This document shows, in pieces, positions 33,874-43,433 of a stretch of 64,000 nt of DNA. The stretch is from CAYLPT01 sp964385645 (GTDB taxonomy: Bacteria > Armatimonadota > Hebobacteria > Hebobacterales > Hebobacteraceae). The position numbers and the translations under genes were made by a program. Every line of letters starts with the position of its first letter. The stretch's first letter is position 1. The notes below the pieces were generated by a model. That model saw only the letters and a program-made list of their open reading frames with translations, was not told where the DNA came from and did no database searches. The stretch covers positions 49,935-113,934 of the forward strand of contig CAYLPT010000070.1 of the NCBI GenBank assembly GCA_964385645.1. Reading direction: 5' to 3'.

Positions 33874-34692
33874 ATGCCGATCGTTGACGCCCACTGCCAC
33901 CTCCCGGACAGCTTCGGCCCGCACGATGTCGAGTTCGCGCTCTCCCTCGGCTTTGTGGATCAGGTCTGGGCCCTGTCCGCGCCGATAACGAGCTGGGTGG
34001 GCCGCCGGGACAACGACGAGGTCATCCTCGAGCTGGCCCGCGCCTTCCCCGGCGCGGTCGTCCCCGTCGGCTACCTGAACCTCGCCGAGGGCCCCGACTG
34101 GGTGGACCGACAGCGCGAGCGCGGCTTCCGCGCACTCAAGGCTCACACCCCGCCTCGGCCCTGGGACGACGAGACCTTCTTCCCGATCTACGAGCGCGCG
34201 GCCCAGCTCGGGATGCCGATCGTCTTCCACACCGGCCAGGCCTGGGCCGATACCCTCGACCACTACCCGTTGGCCGCGAGCCAGCGCTCCCGCTCCACCG
34301 ACTGGCAGCATGTCGAGCGCCTCGATGTCGTCATCAAGGCATTCCCCTCGCTCAGGGTCATCGGGGCCCACCTGGGCTTCCCCCACTGCGAGGCCGCGCT
34401 GGCGATGGCCTACACGCACCCCAACTTCTCCCTCGATGTGAGCGGCTACACGGGGCTCATCCTCGACGCCGTCGCCCGGGCCGTCACCACCTACGGCCTC
34501 GCCGGCCAGCTCCTGCTCGGCACCGACCTCATGCTCCACACTGACGAGGAGGCCGAGCGGCGGCGCCGCATCCGGCTCTGGCAAGAGCGCGTGCACTTCT
34601 GGAAGCACCTCTTCGAGACGTGCTTCCCCGTCCCCACTCCGGCGCAGCTCGTGCTCGGCGGCAACGCGACCGCTCTGCTCTCGAGCGCCTGA
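33874..34692 (+). CDS. Amidohydrolase_2-type metal-dependent hydrolase
   Basis: The protein has 272 residues. IVDAHCHLPD at the N-terminus supplies the HxH metal ligands. MPIVFHTGQAW and VIGAHLGFPHCEAAL give the barrel histidines, and LLGTDLML the final Asp, as in the Amidohydrolase_2 (ACMSD-like) family that hydrolyses lactones or decarboxylates acids. GGAGGAG sits before the ATG at 33874. It diverges from the dehydrogenase/isomerase pair, which would suit lactone hydrolysis after sugar oxidation. That link is inference. Confidence 0.88.
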   Translation: MPIVDAHCHLPDSFGPHDVEFALSLGFVDQVWALSAPITSWVGRRDNDEVILELARAFPGAVVPVGYLNLAEGPDWVDRQRERGFRALKAHTPPRPWDDETFFPIYERAAQLGMPIVFHTGQAWADTLDHYPLAASQRSRSTDWQHVERLDVVIKAFPSLRVIGAHLGFPHCEAALAMAYTHPNFSLDVSGYTGLILDAVARAVTTYGLAGQLLLGTDLMLHTDEEAERRRRIRLWQERVHFWKHLFETCFPVPTPAQLVLGGNATALLSSA

Positions 34693-35159
34693 CATCGCCT
34701 GGGGGCTGGCGCCTCTCATACTCCTTCCTCGAACCGCAGCGGCTGGGTCGCAGGGCCGTCGCCCTCGCACAGAGTCAGGCCGGCATGCTCCAGGTAGCTG
34801 CCTGCCACGAGCAGCGCCTTACGGGCGCGGCCGCTCCGCCGCGTGGGCTTCGACCAGGACGAGCCGTGACCTCTGCCTCGCGGGTCTCCCGCAGGGGCCG
34901 GAGACAGGGCCCTGCGCGCCGCCGAGAGCGGCGTCAGACAGGCTCCAGGCGGCCCAGAGCGCCGACGTACGCGAGGTGGACCGGTGCGCCGCGTCCATGG
35001 CGTGGTCCAATCCTACAAGATCAGAGGCCTTACCTGCAATGACCGCGCAGTCGCGCTGCTGCTAGCCTGGCGGTGTGTGTCCCAGACACGAGGCCTCCAT
35101 ATCGGCGCGCGGTGGGCCAGCACGCGGCGCAGCGCGAAGCGGCCGGTTGCCCATCATCT
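34693..35159. other. Apparently non-coding or heavily decayed stretch
   Basis: Nearly 470 bases lie between the amidohydrolase and the glycosidase remnant. On the minus strand, 34726-34820 reads LLVAGSYLEHAGLTLCEGDG to a TGA. That looks protein-like but I cannot place it, and it has no visible start. No hairpin or promoter stands out. Confidence 0.4.
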
Positions 35160-35760
35160 CTTGCGCCGCCATGGACGTCGGCGCGATGGTCTCGTGCGGC
35201 ATGGCGGAGGGCGGCCCCGCCCGCGCTACGGTCGCCGCCAACGGAGCCGTCTCACTCTCGGCCGACGGGTCCCCGTTCGCTGTGCTCGCGGCTCCCGGCC
35301 CGTCAAGGCCCAGGAGGTGTTCGGTGAGGGCGAGGGCCGGGCCGGCAACCTCAAGATGCTCGTGCCGGTGAGCGAGCGCGCGTTCGCGAACCTGTGCGAG
35401 TTCGCCCGCTGGGGCGGCGCGCTCTGGATATCGTCGCTCGACGGCCAGCCGGCAGCCAGCAGCCGCCGGCTGCTCCTGGTCCACCTCACCGACCTACAGA
35501 ACTCGGGCGCTCGCTTCGGCGACCGAGCGCGCTGGGTCCTCGAGGCCTGGGGCGACCTTCCCCACCTCGTGCGCCGAAGCACCGCGGCCGTCTCTCTCGC
35601 GAGCGAACACGCCTCGGAGCTCCACGTGTGGGCGCTCGACGTGTCGGGGAGACGCATCGCCCGCCTGGAGTCGGCCGAGGAGGACGGCGCGCTCGTGGTG
35701 AAGACCGACACGCGAGGGCCGCGGGGAGCCTGCCTGTACTACGAGATCGCCGCTGAGTGA
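35160..35760 (+). pseudogene. C-terminal fragment of a glycoside hydrolase, frameshifted
   Basis: From about 35290 to the stop the frame reads like the C-terminal beta domain of large beta-galactosidase-type glycosidases in Armatimonadota: ALWISSLDGQPAASSRRLLL, VHLTDLQNSGARFG, ELHVWALDVSGRRIARL and ACLYYEIAAE. The expected preceding strand (ARATVAANGAVSLSADGSPFA) is in another frame, so a frameshift lies near 35290-35300. No catalytic barrel precedes it. The open frame extends back to 34984, but that part is compositionally random. Confidence 0.6.
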
Positions 35761-35809
35761 GCGGGGCGGGGCTCGGGCCACCCGCGGCGAGGCCGGAGGA
35801 GAGACCGCT

Positions 35810-38173
35810 GTGAGAAGCTCGCGGCTGTTCGCGATCGTGGTCGCACTCGTCTTCGCCCCCTGTGCTGCACCCGCCGAGGCGCCGCGCCCGGCCCGTCCCA
35901 TGGGGTCGGCCGGCGAGTCGTGGCGGGAGGCCCCGTTCTTCTTCGTGTCCACTGAGCTGAGCCCGATGACGCTCTATCGCTCGGGTACCGACTACCTCGC
36001 GTTCTTCGCCGACCTCGCGGAGCTGGAGGTCGGCGGGCCGACCTTTGCGGCCTTCGCGGAGGGGGAGGGCGCGCACATCGTGCGCCGGGGCGAGCGGGCA
36101 GGCGCCTCCGCGATGAGCGAGTGCTGGGTGCTCGTGTGGTTCGCGGGCGCGGAGGGGAGGCCGGAGTGGGACAGCCCGTGGGCGGTCTTCCTGCAGCGGC
36201 GCCCGCGGAGCATCGCGCTCGACCGCGAGGGGCTGCTCCTCGAGTTCGACGGCGCGGCCGGGCATGCGGCCCTGATGCCACTCTACGGGTACTACAAGCC
36301 GCCGCAGTGGGTCCGCGAGGGGCCGGCCCTCTACCGGCGCGTGCCCCTGGCCTACGAGTACTACCGGTGGCGGTGGGACGACCTCGGCCCATCTGGGGCC
36401 TCGTGGAACGGCGATCGCGCGATCCGCACGTGGGAGTGGGAGTCAGGGCTGCCCGAGGAGGTGCTCGCGCGCCTTCGCTACTGGGCGCGGGTCTCGCGGG
36501 AGTTCCCGATCTACTGCGAGGACAGCTTCCGCGTCGACCGGGCCGCGGACACGGTCACCATCCGCCAGCGCTTCGAGTGGATCACCATCCCCGACGAGTG
36601 GGGGACGCCCCCTCTGAAGCTGGCCCCGATCAGCCCTCCGCTCGCGCTCGCCCATCACCTGGGCGGTTTCCCGGTCCAGTTCTCTGTCCCGGTGACCGAC
36701 CCCGAGCTACTGACCCCGTTCGGCCCCTACATGGGCTGCGAGGGGGTGGACTACTACGACATCCACCTGCCTGTCCTTCAGTACGTCCACCAGGCGGAGG
36801 CGGCGGATCCGCCTCAGATCGACGCGCATCCCACGGTGGCGGCGGCGCTCGCGCGGCTGCAGGCGGTGGCGCGGGAGAAGTTCCCGCGCGCCGACGGGTA
36901 TATCCACGACCACGGCGGCATGCACAACTTCTGCTGGGCGATCATGGGCGACCGGTGGTACGCCAAGGGGCTGCCCTACTACGACGAGGAGACCCGCCGA
37001 CGGGCCATCGGCTCCCTTGGGAAGTACTTCCGCGAGGACGTGCTGGCGCCCGAGCGGTTCATCGAGCGGGAGTATCCCGCCGGGTCGGGCCGCACTTACC
37101 TGATCCTCGAGGGGCCGGGCATCGGCTCCTGGGGGATCCTCGGCGACGCCGGCAAGTTCAGCTCGAACCTGCTGGTCACGCTCTGGGCCTATGCCCACCA
37201 CAGCGGCGACTGGGAGCTGATCGCCGAGCGATGGGACCTCGTCAGGAGGCTCTTCTGCACGGGCGCCGAGGTGCGCTGGACTTCGTTCGGTCGGGAGTCC
37301 CTGGTGGAGATGGGCGACCAGGCCGCCCCCGCGCTCGCGCTTGCCCGCCTGGCCTACGGCGTCGGCGACCTGGACACCTACGCCTATGCCTGCTCGATCT
37401 TCGCGCGGGAGCTGGTGCACCACTTCGTCAAGCAGCGCGGCGCGCAGTACTTCCGCGTGCGTCAGCCCTGGCACACGACCGAGCCCATGCCCGAGGAGGT
37501 GTACCTCACGAACGTGTGGGGAGGGATGGAGGGGTGGCGCATAGATGGGCCCACCTACCCTTGGGTCCACGGCGAGCGGCAGTACTCGAACCGGTGGGTG
37601 CGCTTCAGCGAGGCCGACGTGGCGCGCTTCTACCGCGACCACCTCCGCGCCGATGCGAGGCGCGAGCTGGACCTACTCCTGGAGCGACTGCCCAGGGAGC
37701 GACGCTGGCACAACGAGTCCCACATCCTCCCCTCGCTGCTTCAGCTCCGCTCGCTCCTGCTGGACGAGAGCCCGGCCGAGTTGGCCCAGGTGGCGACCCC
37801 CGACCAGTTCACCGGGCCTCCCTCCGGCGTGATCGCGAGCTGCATCTCGGTGCTGCGGACGAGCCGGCCTGCGCGCCTGGAGCGCATCATCCCTCCCGGC
37901 CCCCCGGTCCCGTTCACCGTGGGCGTCGAGCGCGAGGCGCCGGGTGCGACGGTCTGCCTGACACAGGCGGTGATGGTGACCTGGCCGGCCCCCGCCGAGG
38001 GCGAGGGTGTGAGCTGGCCGCTGGTGACCTGGTGGGGCTGGGAGAGCCTGCGGGAGCCGGAGCGGGCCTTCGGGCGAGTGCGCCCGACGCGCGCGTCCAA
38101 GCCGGGCGCGGTAGCCGCCGAGTGGCACTCGCTCAACTGGAACGCGGCGGCGGTCTGCTTCAGCCTGCCCTGA
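35810..38173 (+). CDS. Large secreted protein of unknown function, probable alpha-helical-barrel glycosidase or lyase
   Basis: The protein has 787 residues and starts at a GTG behind GGAGGAGAG. A signal peptide (LFAIVVALVFAPCAAPAEA) is clear. The first 280 residues look beta-rich (MTLYRSGTDYLAFFADLAEL, WAVFLQRRPRSIALDREGLL). The middle is helical, with DGYIHDHGGMHNFCWAIMGDRW, KFSSNLLVTLWAYAHHSGDW and NVWGGMEGWRIDGPTYPWVHG, reminiscent of (alpha/alpha)6 carbohydrate enzymes. I cannot assign a CAZy family. It converges on a DUF6785-type membrane protein with 15 bases between the stops. Confidence 0.75.
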   Translation: MRSSRLFAIVVALVFAPCAAPAEAPRPARPMGSAGESWREAPFFFVSTELSPMTLYRSGTDYLAFFADLAELEVGGPTFAAFAEGEGAHIVRRGERAGASAMSECWVLVWFAGAEGRPEWDSPWAVFLQRRPRSIALDREGLLLEFDGAAGHAALMPLYGYYKPPQWVREGPALYRRVPLAYEYYRWRWDDLGPSGASWNGDRAIRTWEWESGLPEEVLARLRYWARVSREFPIYCEDSFRVDRAADTVTIRQRFEWITIPDEWGTPPLKLAPISPPLALAHHLGGFPVQFSVPVTDPELLTPFGPYMGCEGVDYYDIHLPVLQYVHQAEAADPPQIDAHPTVAAALARLQAVAREKFPRADGYIHDHGGMHNFCWAIMGDRWYAKGLPYYDEETRRRAIGSLGKYFREDVLAPERFIEREYPAGSGRTYLILEGPGIGSWGILGDAGKFSSNLLVTLWAYAHHSGDWELIAERWDLVRRLFCTGAEVRWTSFGRESLVEMGDQAAPALALARLAYGVGDLDTYAYACSIFARELVHHFVKQRGAQYFRVRQPWHTTEPMPEEVYLTNVWGGMEGWRIDGPTYPWVHGERQYSNRWVRFSEADVARFYRDHLRADARRELDLLLERLPRERRWHNESHILPSLLQLRSLLLDESPAELAQVATPDQFTGPPSGVIASCISVLRTSRPARLERIIPPGPPVPFTVGVEREAPGATVCLTQAVMVTWPAPAEGEGVSWPLVTWWGWESLREPERAFGRVRPTRASKPGAVAAEWHSLNWNAAAVCFSLP

Positions 38174-38188
38174 CCGGGCGACCCCCGC

Positions 38189-40126
38189 TCAGGTGAGGTT
38201 GAACACCTGCCACACTACCATCTGCAGGAAGTAGACGGTGCTCTCCCCGGCGATGAGCCCGAGGAAGAAGGGGAGCGCTATCCTGTGTGCGCGCAGGCCC
38301 CCGTAGCGGAGCAGCAGCGACTTGACAAGCCAGGTGATGAAGATCGCTGCCGTCAGCTCGAGGATGGAATCGGCGATGGCGAGGGGGAAGGCGACGGGGT
38401 GGAGCGGCCACCAGTGGAGGCGGAGCTTGAGCGCCATCAGCAGGGAGGTGAGCGCGAAGCCGAAGCCCATGGCGATGGCGCCGGGCAGGTTGGGGCCGAC
38501 GGGATCGCGCACCTCGGCGGCGAGGGCGTCGGTGCTCCACCGCGGGATGAGCAGGTTCGAGTGGTGAGTGTTGCCGGTGGCGAGGCCGGTGTGGAAGCCG
38601 ATGTGCAGGTTCGCCCAGAAGTAACAGATGATGGTGGCCGGCACGACCAGGACCAGGACCAGGCCGATGCGGCTGCGCTCCATGCGGCCGCCCTCGGCCA
38701 TCTTCAGGGCCTCGAGCTGACTGGGGGCCGGGTGGTTGCTCTGCTGCTTCAGGAATGGGTTGAGCAGGGCGAACATGCCGAGGTTCTGGGGCCCGAGAAC
38801 CCGCCCTCCGACGGCGGTGCGGAGGATCCAGTCGGGGGTGGCCCCATAGAGCTGGTGGCTGGGGGGCCCCAGCTGAGCGCGCAGCCGAGAGAGTACCAGG
38901 ACCATCAGGAGGTAGAGCCCCAGGAAGACGACGGCCACCGCGGCCGACATGCCCCCGCGGGTGAGGAACCACCAGAGCCACACCAGCCCGACCACGGCGC
39001 CGAGGGTGGCCGCCGAGTAGCGCAGCGCCTCCCCCTCATCGCGCAGGGGCGAGCTTAGCCCAAGCGCCCGGCGCAGGACGGCCAGCAGGTACGCGCGGTC
39101 GAGCCACAGCACCGAGGCGCCGATGGCGATGAAGCCGCCTGCCACCTGATAGTCGCCGTATGGGAAGCCGGCACGGGGGCTCACCGACCAGCCGAGGTGG
39201 GCCGACAGCAGGTACTCGGCCACCCACAGCAGGTCGAACACGAGCAGAGAGAACGCCAGATCGAGCGGCATGAGGTAGCAGAGGCCGATCGAGCCGGGCG
39301 ACCAGCCCAGCATCTTGTGGCGGATGGAGTTCCAGGGGTGGGCATTCTCCACATAGCTCGAGTAGTCTATGTGGAGCGGGATGCCCGGCAGGCTCGGGAT
39401 CAGCCCGCTCGCGATGTTCCACAACCACAGGCCCCCCGAGAAGGCCACCGCCGACCACCAGAGCCGGTTGCGCAGCAGCCCGAAGCGCTCGTCGGCCACC
39501 TGGACCGGCAAAACCGTGATGGGGAACGCGAGCTTCTCCTCGTCGGCCCACCGCCTGCGCACGATCGAGTTCAGGCAGAGGCACACCCACAGCAGGACCC
39601 CGAGGAAGGCCGCCCACCAGAGCGCGGGGCCGCCCCAGGCGCGAACTACCGCCCACCGGTAGGGCGAACCGCCGCCCAGGAAGTATCCCTCCAGCGCCGC
39701 CTGGCCGCGGACCGTGAGCCACTCGGGCAGGAAGGGCCATACCAGCGTCATCCACCCGTTCTCCTCGGTCGCGAACCAGAAAGGGTAACTGATGCCGCCG
39801 GCGAGCGCCCCCCCGAAGTGCCAGAGCGAGCACGTCAGGCCCGTGCTCGTCACCACCATGAGGTAGACGGTGAGGAGCTCGCCTGCGGTGAGCGCAAGGT
39901 GAGGGCGCCTTCGCCTGGCAACCTCGTTTGCCGCCGCCAGCAAGAACAGTACGGCGACGGCGTTGGGGAAGAGGGAGTTCTGCCCGGTGAACCATCCCCA
40001 CCGCCAGAGGGCCGCCACGAGGAACAGCACGTTGAGGGGCACGAGCGCAGCGCCGAGTAGCACCGCACGCCCGCTCACCCCTCGTTCGGTCTGGTTCCGC
40101 GGCCGGCGGCCTCCGCTGCTGTGCAC
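38189..40126 (-). CDS. Polytopic membrane protein, DUF6785/DUF6784 type
   Basis: The protein has 645 residues with about 14 hydrophobic segments. It resembles the DUF6785/DUF6784 membrane proteins found mainly in Armatimonadota, Planctomycetes and Verrucomicrobia: TAGELLTVYLMVVTSTGL near the N-terminus, WADEEKLAFPITVLPV and RHKMLGWSPGSIGLCYLMPLD in the middle, and AIFITWLVKSLLLRYGGLRA near the end. The fold has some likeness to oligopeptide (OPT-type) transporters, so transport is a reasonable guess. The frame opens at a GTG at 40126 with a weak binding site; a GTG at 40078 behind GAGGG is an equal alternative. The substrate is unknown. Confidence 0.8.
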   Translation of the reverse strand: MHSSGGRRPRNQTERGVSGRAVLLGAALVPLNVLFLVAALWRWGWFTGQNSLFPNAVAVLFLLAAANEVARRRRPHLALTAGELLTVYLMVVTSTGLTCSLWHFGGALAGGISYPFWFATEENGWMTLVWPFLPEWLTVRGQAALEGYFLGGGSPYRWAVVRAWGGPALWWAAFLGVLLWVCLCLNSIVRRRWADEEKLAFPITVLPVQVADERFGLLRNRLWWSAVAFSGGLWLWNIASGLIPSLPGIPLHIDYSSYVENAHPWNSIRHKMLGWSPGSIGLCYLMPLDLAFSLLVFDLLWVAEYLLSAHLGWSVSPRAGFPYGDYQVAGGFIAIGASVLWLDRAYLLAVLRRALGLSSPLRDEGEALRYSAATLGAVVGLVWLWWFLTRGGMSAAVAVVFLGLYLLMVLVLSRLRAQLGPPSHQLYGATPDWILRTAVGGRVLGPQNLGMFALLNPFLKQQSNHPAPSQLEALKMAEGGRMERSRIGLVLVLVVPATIICYFWANLHIGFHTGLATGNTHHSNLLIPRWSTDALAAEVRDPVGPNLPGAIAMGFGFALTSLLMALKLRLHWWPLHPVAFPLAIADSILELTAAIFITWLVKSLLLRYGGLRAHRIALPFFLGLIAGESTVYFLQMVVWQVFNLT

Positions 40127-40186
40127 TGCTGCCCTGCGCTCCGCGTGGTGTGGCCCGACGGACGAACCGTCCGGGCGGTGGGCGCG

Positions 40187-41386
40187 CTACTCCCCCCTCT
40201 CGATGCGCGCCACCGCCTCCCAGACCGCAGCCGCGATGTAGGCGTTATCCTCCTCCGACATATACGGGTGGATCGGAGGACAGATGATGCGGCCCCCCAG
40301 TTCGTCCGACAGGGGAAGCTCCTGCCCCTCGGTGTGGCGGGCGATGAAGGGGACCTCCTGCTGCACCGGCCGGTTGTACACCCCGCAGTCCAGCCGGTAC
40401 TCCTCCTTCAGGAGGCGGATCAGCCGATCCCGCCGCCCACCGGCCCACTCACGCGGCACCAGGAGGGTGTAGAGGTAGTAGGTGTGCTCGTAGCCGTTCG
40501 GCTCGGCCGGGAGGGTGAGGTGAGGGCAACCCTCCAGCATCTCGTTGCGGGCCTGCGCGAGGCGCCGCCTGGCGGCGATGAAGCCCTCGAGGCGCCGGAG
40601 CTGGATCGGGCCCACCGCGGCCTGGAGCTTCGTCATCTTGTAGTTGGAGCCCCAGTGGGTGCCGCCGAACTGCCGGATCTCGCGCAGGCGGCCTACGATC
40701 GCGTCGTCGTCGGTGGTGATGGCGCCTCCCTCTCCGAGGGTGGTCATGTTCTTCATGGTGTGGAAGCTGAAGACGTTCATCCACCCCTTCTTGCCCACCT
40801 TGGTGCCCCGGTAGCCTCCACCGAGGGCCCGCGCGGCGTCACCGATCACCTTGATCGGGCCGTGGACGGGGTGGGGGTGGCGCTCCGCCAGGGCGAGCAG
40901 ATCGTCCATGGCCGCCGAGATCCCGTTCATGTGAGTGGGCAGGATCGCGCGCGTCCGCGGCGTAATGCGCCTCTCCACATCATTGGGGTCCGCGCAAAGG
41001 GTCACCGGGTCCACCTCGCACAGGACGAGCCGGGCGCCCGCGCCGAGCACCGCCATGGGGGCCGCCCGGAAGTTGATGGCCGGGCAGATGACCTCCTCCT
41101 CGGGGCCCAGGTCCAGGCACCGCACCACCATGTCCAGCCCGCCCCCTGCGCCGTTGATGGAGACCACGTGCTTGACGCCGATGTACTCCGCGAGGGCGCG
41201 CTCAAAGCGCTCGATCTCCTCGCAGATGAACCCGAATCCCACCGCAGGGTCCATGGACGAACGCATCGCGGCCACCACGGCCTCGATCTCCTCCTCGCCG
41301 CAGTAGCCACCGAGCATCGGCTCGGCCTGCCAGCGCCCGGAGAGCCCTCGCCTCAGCGCCTCCCGGCGGTCCTTGTCGCTCAGCAT
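40187..41386 (-). CDS. DegT/DnrJ/EryC1 family PLP-dependent aminotransferase
   Basis: The protein has 399 residues. HVVSINGAGGGLDMVVRCLDL binds the PLP phosphate region, VIGDAARALGGGYRG gives the cofactor Asp (D183), and NVFSFHTMKNMTTLGEGG holds the Schiff-base lysine K212. Late motifs HTYYLYTLLVP and YMSEEDNAYIAAAVWEA match the sugar-aminotransferase branch. Such enzymes make amino sugars or related compounds from keto sugars. GGAAGGGAG precedes the ATG. Its start faces the unknown 635-residue protein gene on the same strand 59 bases away, so they may be one unit. Confidence 0.9.
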   Translation of the reverse strand: MLSDKDRREALRRGLSGRWQAEPMLGGYCGEEEIEAVVAAMRSSMDPAVGFGFICEEIERFERALAEYIGVKHVVSINGAGGGLDMVVRCLDLGPEEEVICPAINFRAAPMAVLGAGARLVLCEVDPVTLCADPNDVERRITPRTRAILPTHMNGISAAMDDLLALAERHPHPVHGPIKVIGDAARALGGGYRGTKVGKKGWMNVFSFHTMKNMTTLGEGGAITTDDDAIVGRLREIRQFGGTHWGSNYKMTKLQAAVGPIQLRRLEGFIAARRRLAQARNEMLEGCPHLTLPAEPNGYEHTYYLYTLLVPREWAGGRRDRLIRLLKEEYRLDCGVYNRPVQQEVPFIARHTEGQELPLSDELGGRIICPPIHPYMSEEDNAYIAAAVWEAVARIERGE

Positions 41387-41445
41387 GCTGCTCCCTTCCG
41401 TGGACTTAGCCGTCCCCCGGGGCCGCCCGGCCCCAGACCGGTGTG

Positions 41446-43353
41446 TCAGAGGCGCACCTCGGCCTCGCCGTCGAAGACGGGGACCTCCTGGTAGCGGTGG
41501 AGGCGCCGCTCCCCCTCATCCCGGAACACGTAGAGCCTCAATGGGACCATGGCTCGGCCCGTCAGCTTCAGCGAGACCCGGCCCGCCCCATCCACGTTCC
41601 CCTCCGCAAGGTGGCTCTCGAGCTTCGCCTGCGCGTACTCCGCAACGTGATCGTGGCCCACGAACTCCTTCTCATAGCTGCTGGTGAGCCGGTCGGCCTC
41701 CGAGAGGAGCGCCTCCAGCTCCGGCTCGGTGAGCACCGAGAGGTGCTGCTCGTGCGTCATCAGCAGCCCGAAGAACATGCTGTCCAGCCCGACGCGGAGC
41801 CGCTGGGCGAGCCGTTGGGCGGCGACCTCGATGTTGTTGCGCCGACGGCCGGAGCCGGGGTCGGACACGGACTCGGTGCAGAGGAAGTCGCCCGGGTCCT
41901 CGACCCGGTGCTCGCGCGTGCCCCGCCGGCCCCAGGAGCTCTCGACGCACAGGAAGTCGCCGGTGGCGACACCCGGGACGCCCGGGGGGATGGGCGGGTA
42001 GTCGAGCACACAGCCAGCCCTGCCCCACCGGGACGACCCCGTCGCGCCGTAGGGCCCCATCCGCCACTCGTAGGCCTCGGAGTCCATCAAGCTGATGCCA
42101 AACAGCGAGCCCGACATCAAGAAGGTCTGCCCGCGCTCCTTCAGGAACGGCAGCGCGCTGGGCGCCGGGTTGTGCCAGTGGCTGTTCACGCTGCGGGCCG
42201 GCCGGATGCCGCGCTTCGCCCAGATGGCGTCGAGGCGCGCGAACTTCTGCCGCGCCCGCTCGGGCGGATCCTCCAGGGACCAGGGCTCGCCGAAGCGCCC
42301 TGGCGAGCTGGGCCCGCTCTGGTATATGAAGTCCACCGTGCGCGCCCCGGTGGCCGCGATGTGATCGGAGAAGGCGTGCGCGAACGGCTCCGCGAGCCCG
42401 GCTTCGCTCTTCTCCTTCAGCACCCCCCAATCGGGGTCGGCGAGCTGGTCGGGGTAGAGGCCCAGGTTCGGGATGTAGCCGTGCGCGTTGAGCACGTCCA
42501 CATAGCGGAGGCCCCAGGCCGTCGAACGCCGGCCGGGGAGCGGGTCGCAGAGCAGCCTGGTGATCGGCTCCGGCAGCGGCCGGCCCGAGACGCCGAACGT
42601 CGCCAGCACCCACCAGAGCGACCGCAGGCCGCAGACATCGTCAATGCGCGCGGTCACGAAGGGCGGCATCGCCTTCATGACCAGGGGCTTGCGCGCGCAC
42701 CACACAAGGCACTTCCAGAACAGATCGTCGAGTCCCTGGGCGTGGCCGACGCAGCGTTGAAGCCAAAGGGCCGGCGGCGCGGCCCAGTAGGCATAGCGGC
42801 CGCGGCCGTGCCGGCCGACGCACAGCACGCAGCGCCCGTTGCCGGTGGCCAGCAGCGGAGTTCCGCCGGCCGCCACCGACTCGACCGGCACTGGCTCGAC
42901 GGCCTCCACCTCTTCGCCCACCGCGCGCGTCCCCGTGATCCAGTGGTCGGCCGCGCACACCCGGAAGACGTGAGAGGGCGCCGGTCCGCCCCGGGGCGCC
43001 AGCTCCAGCGCGCGCAGGAACTCGGGCCCGTAGCCCTCCAGCGAGGAGTCGAAACTGACCAGGCCGACTCCCCCCGACAGCGCCTCAAGGAGCACCCGCG
43101 CGCCTCCCTCCCCAAGCGCCCTGCCGAGCCCCTGCTGACCCAGCACGACCAGCGGCCGGCCCGCCAGCTCCTGCCCCGTGAGGGCCCCATCGGCGAGGTC
43201 GCGCAGCTGGTAGGGAAGCCCGAGATGGCCCAGGGCCGAGAGGATGGCAGGCTCCACCTCGGAGCGCGTGGGGAGGCGGCTGTCCACGATCAGCAGGAGC
43301 GCCAGGTTGCCAGCGGTCGGTTGGAAGAGCGGCGGCAGCTCGTCGCACTTCAT
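41446..43353 (-). CDS. Unknown 635-residue protein, GATase-like N-terminus and deacetylase-like barrel
   Basis: The protein has no signal peptide. The N-terminal 150 residues alternate strands and helices as in ThuA/glutamine-amidotransferase-like folds (LALLLIVDSRLP, GRPLVVLGQQGL, GVGLVSFDSSLEGYGPEFL). Around residue 240 VTARIDDVCGLRSLWWVLA resembles the metal-binding TFRxDDV start of polysaccharide-deacetylase-like barrels, followed by GYIPNLGLYP and HAFSDHIAATGA. RSVNSHWHNPAPSALPFLKE may supply histidines. GGGAGGAAC lies before the ATG at 43353. I know no characterised family with this whole layout, and no activity is claimed. Confidence 0.65.
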   Translation of the reverse strand: MKCDELPPLFQPTAGNLALLLIVDSRLPTRSEVEPAILSALGHLGLPYQLRDLADGALTGQELAGRPLVVLGQQGLGRALGEGGARVLLEALSGGVGLVSFDSSLEGYGPEFLRALELAPRGGPAPSHVFRVCAADHWITGTRAVGEEVEAVEPVPVESVAAGGTPLLATGNGRCVLCVGRHGRGRYAYWAAPPALWLQRCVGHAQGLDDLFWKCLVWCARKPLVMKAMPPFVTARIDDVCGLRSLWWVLATFGVSGRPLPEPITRLLCDPLPGRRSTAWGLRYVDVLNAHGYIPNLGLYPDQLADPDWGVLKEKSEAGLAEPFAHAFSDHIAATGARTVDFIYQSGPSSPGRFGEPWSLEDPPERARQKFARLDAIWAKRGIRPARSVNSHWHNPAPSALPFLKERGQTFLMSGSLFGISLMDSEAYEWRMGPYGATGSSRWGRAGCVLDYPPIPPGVPGVATGDFLCVESSWGRRGTREHRVEDPGDFLCTESVSDPGSGRRRNNIEVAAQRLAQRLRVGLDSMFFGLLMTHEQHLSVLTEPELEALLSEADRLTSSYEKEFVGHDHVAEYAQAKLESHLAEGNVDGAGRVSLKLTGRAMVPLRLYVFRDEGERRLHRYQEVPVFDGEAEVRL

Positions 43354-43433
43354 GCCAGGTTCCTCCCTGCGGTCACGGCGGCGTCGAGGCGGGGCCTGCG
43401 CACGGCTCGCCGCGGGCCGGCCTCGGGGTACAG

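Noticed and set aside
34984..35289. N-terminal part of the open frame 34984-35760 as a real gene start
   Set aside because: It is Arg-rich, has no binding site, and the domain-like sequence just upstream of the fragment lies in another frame.
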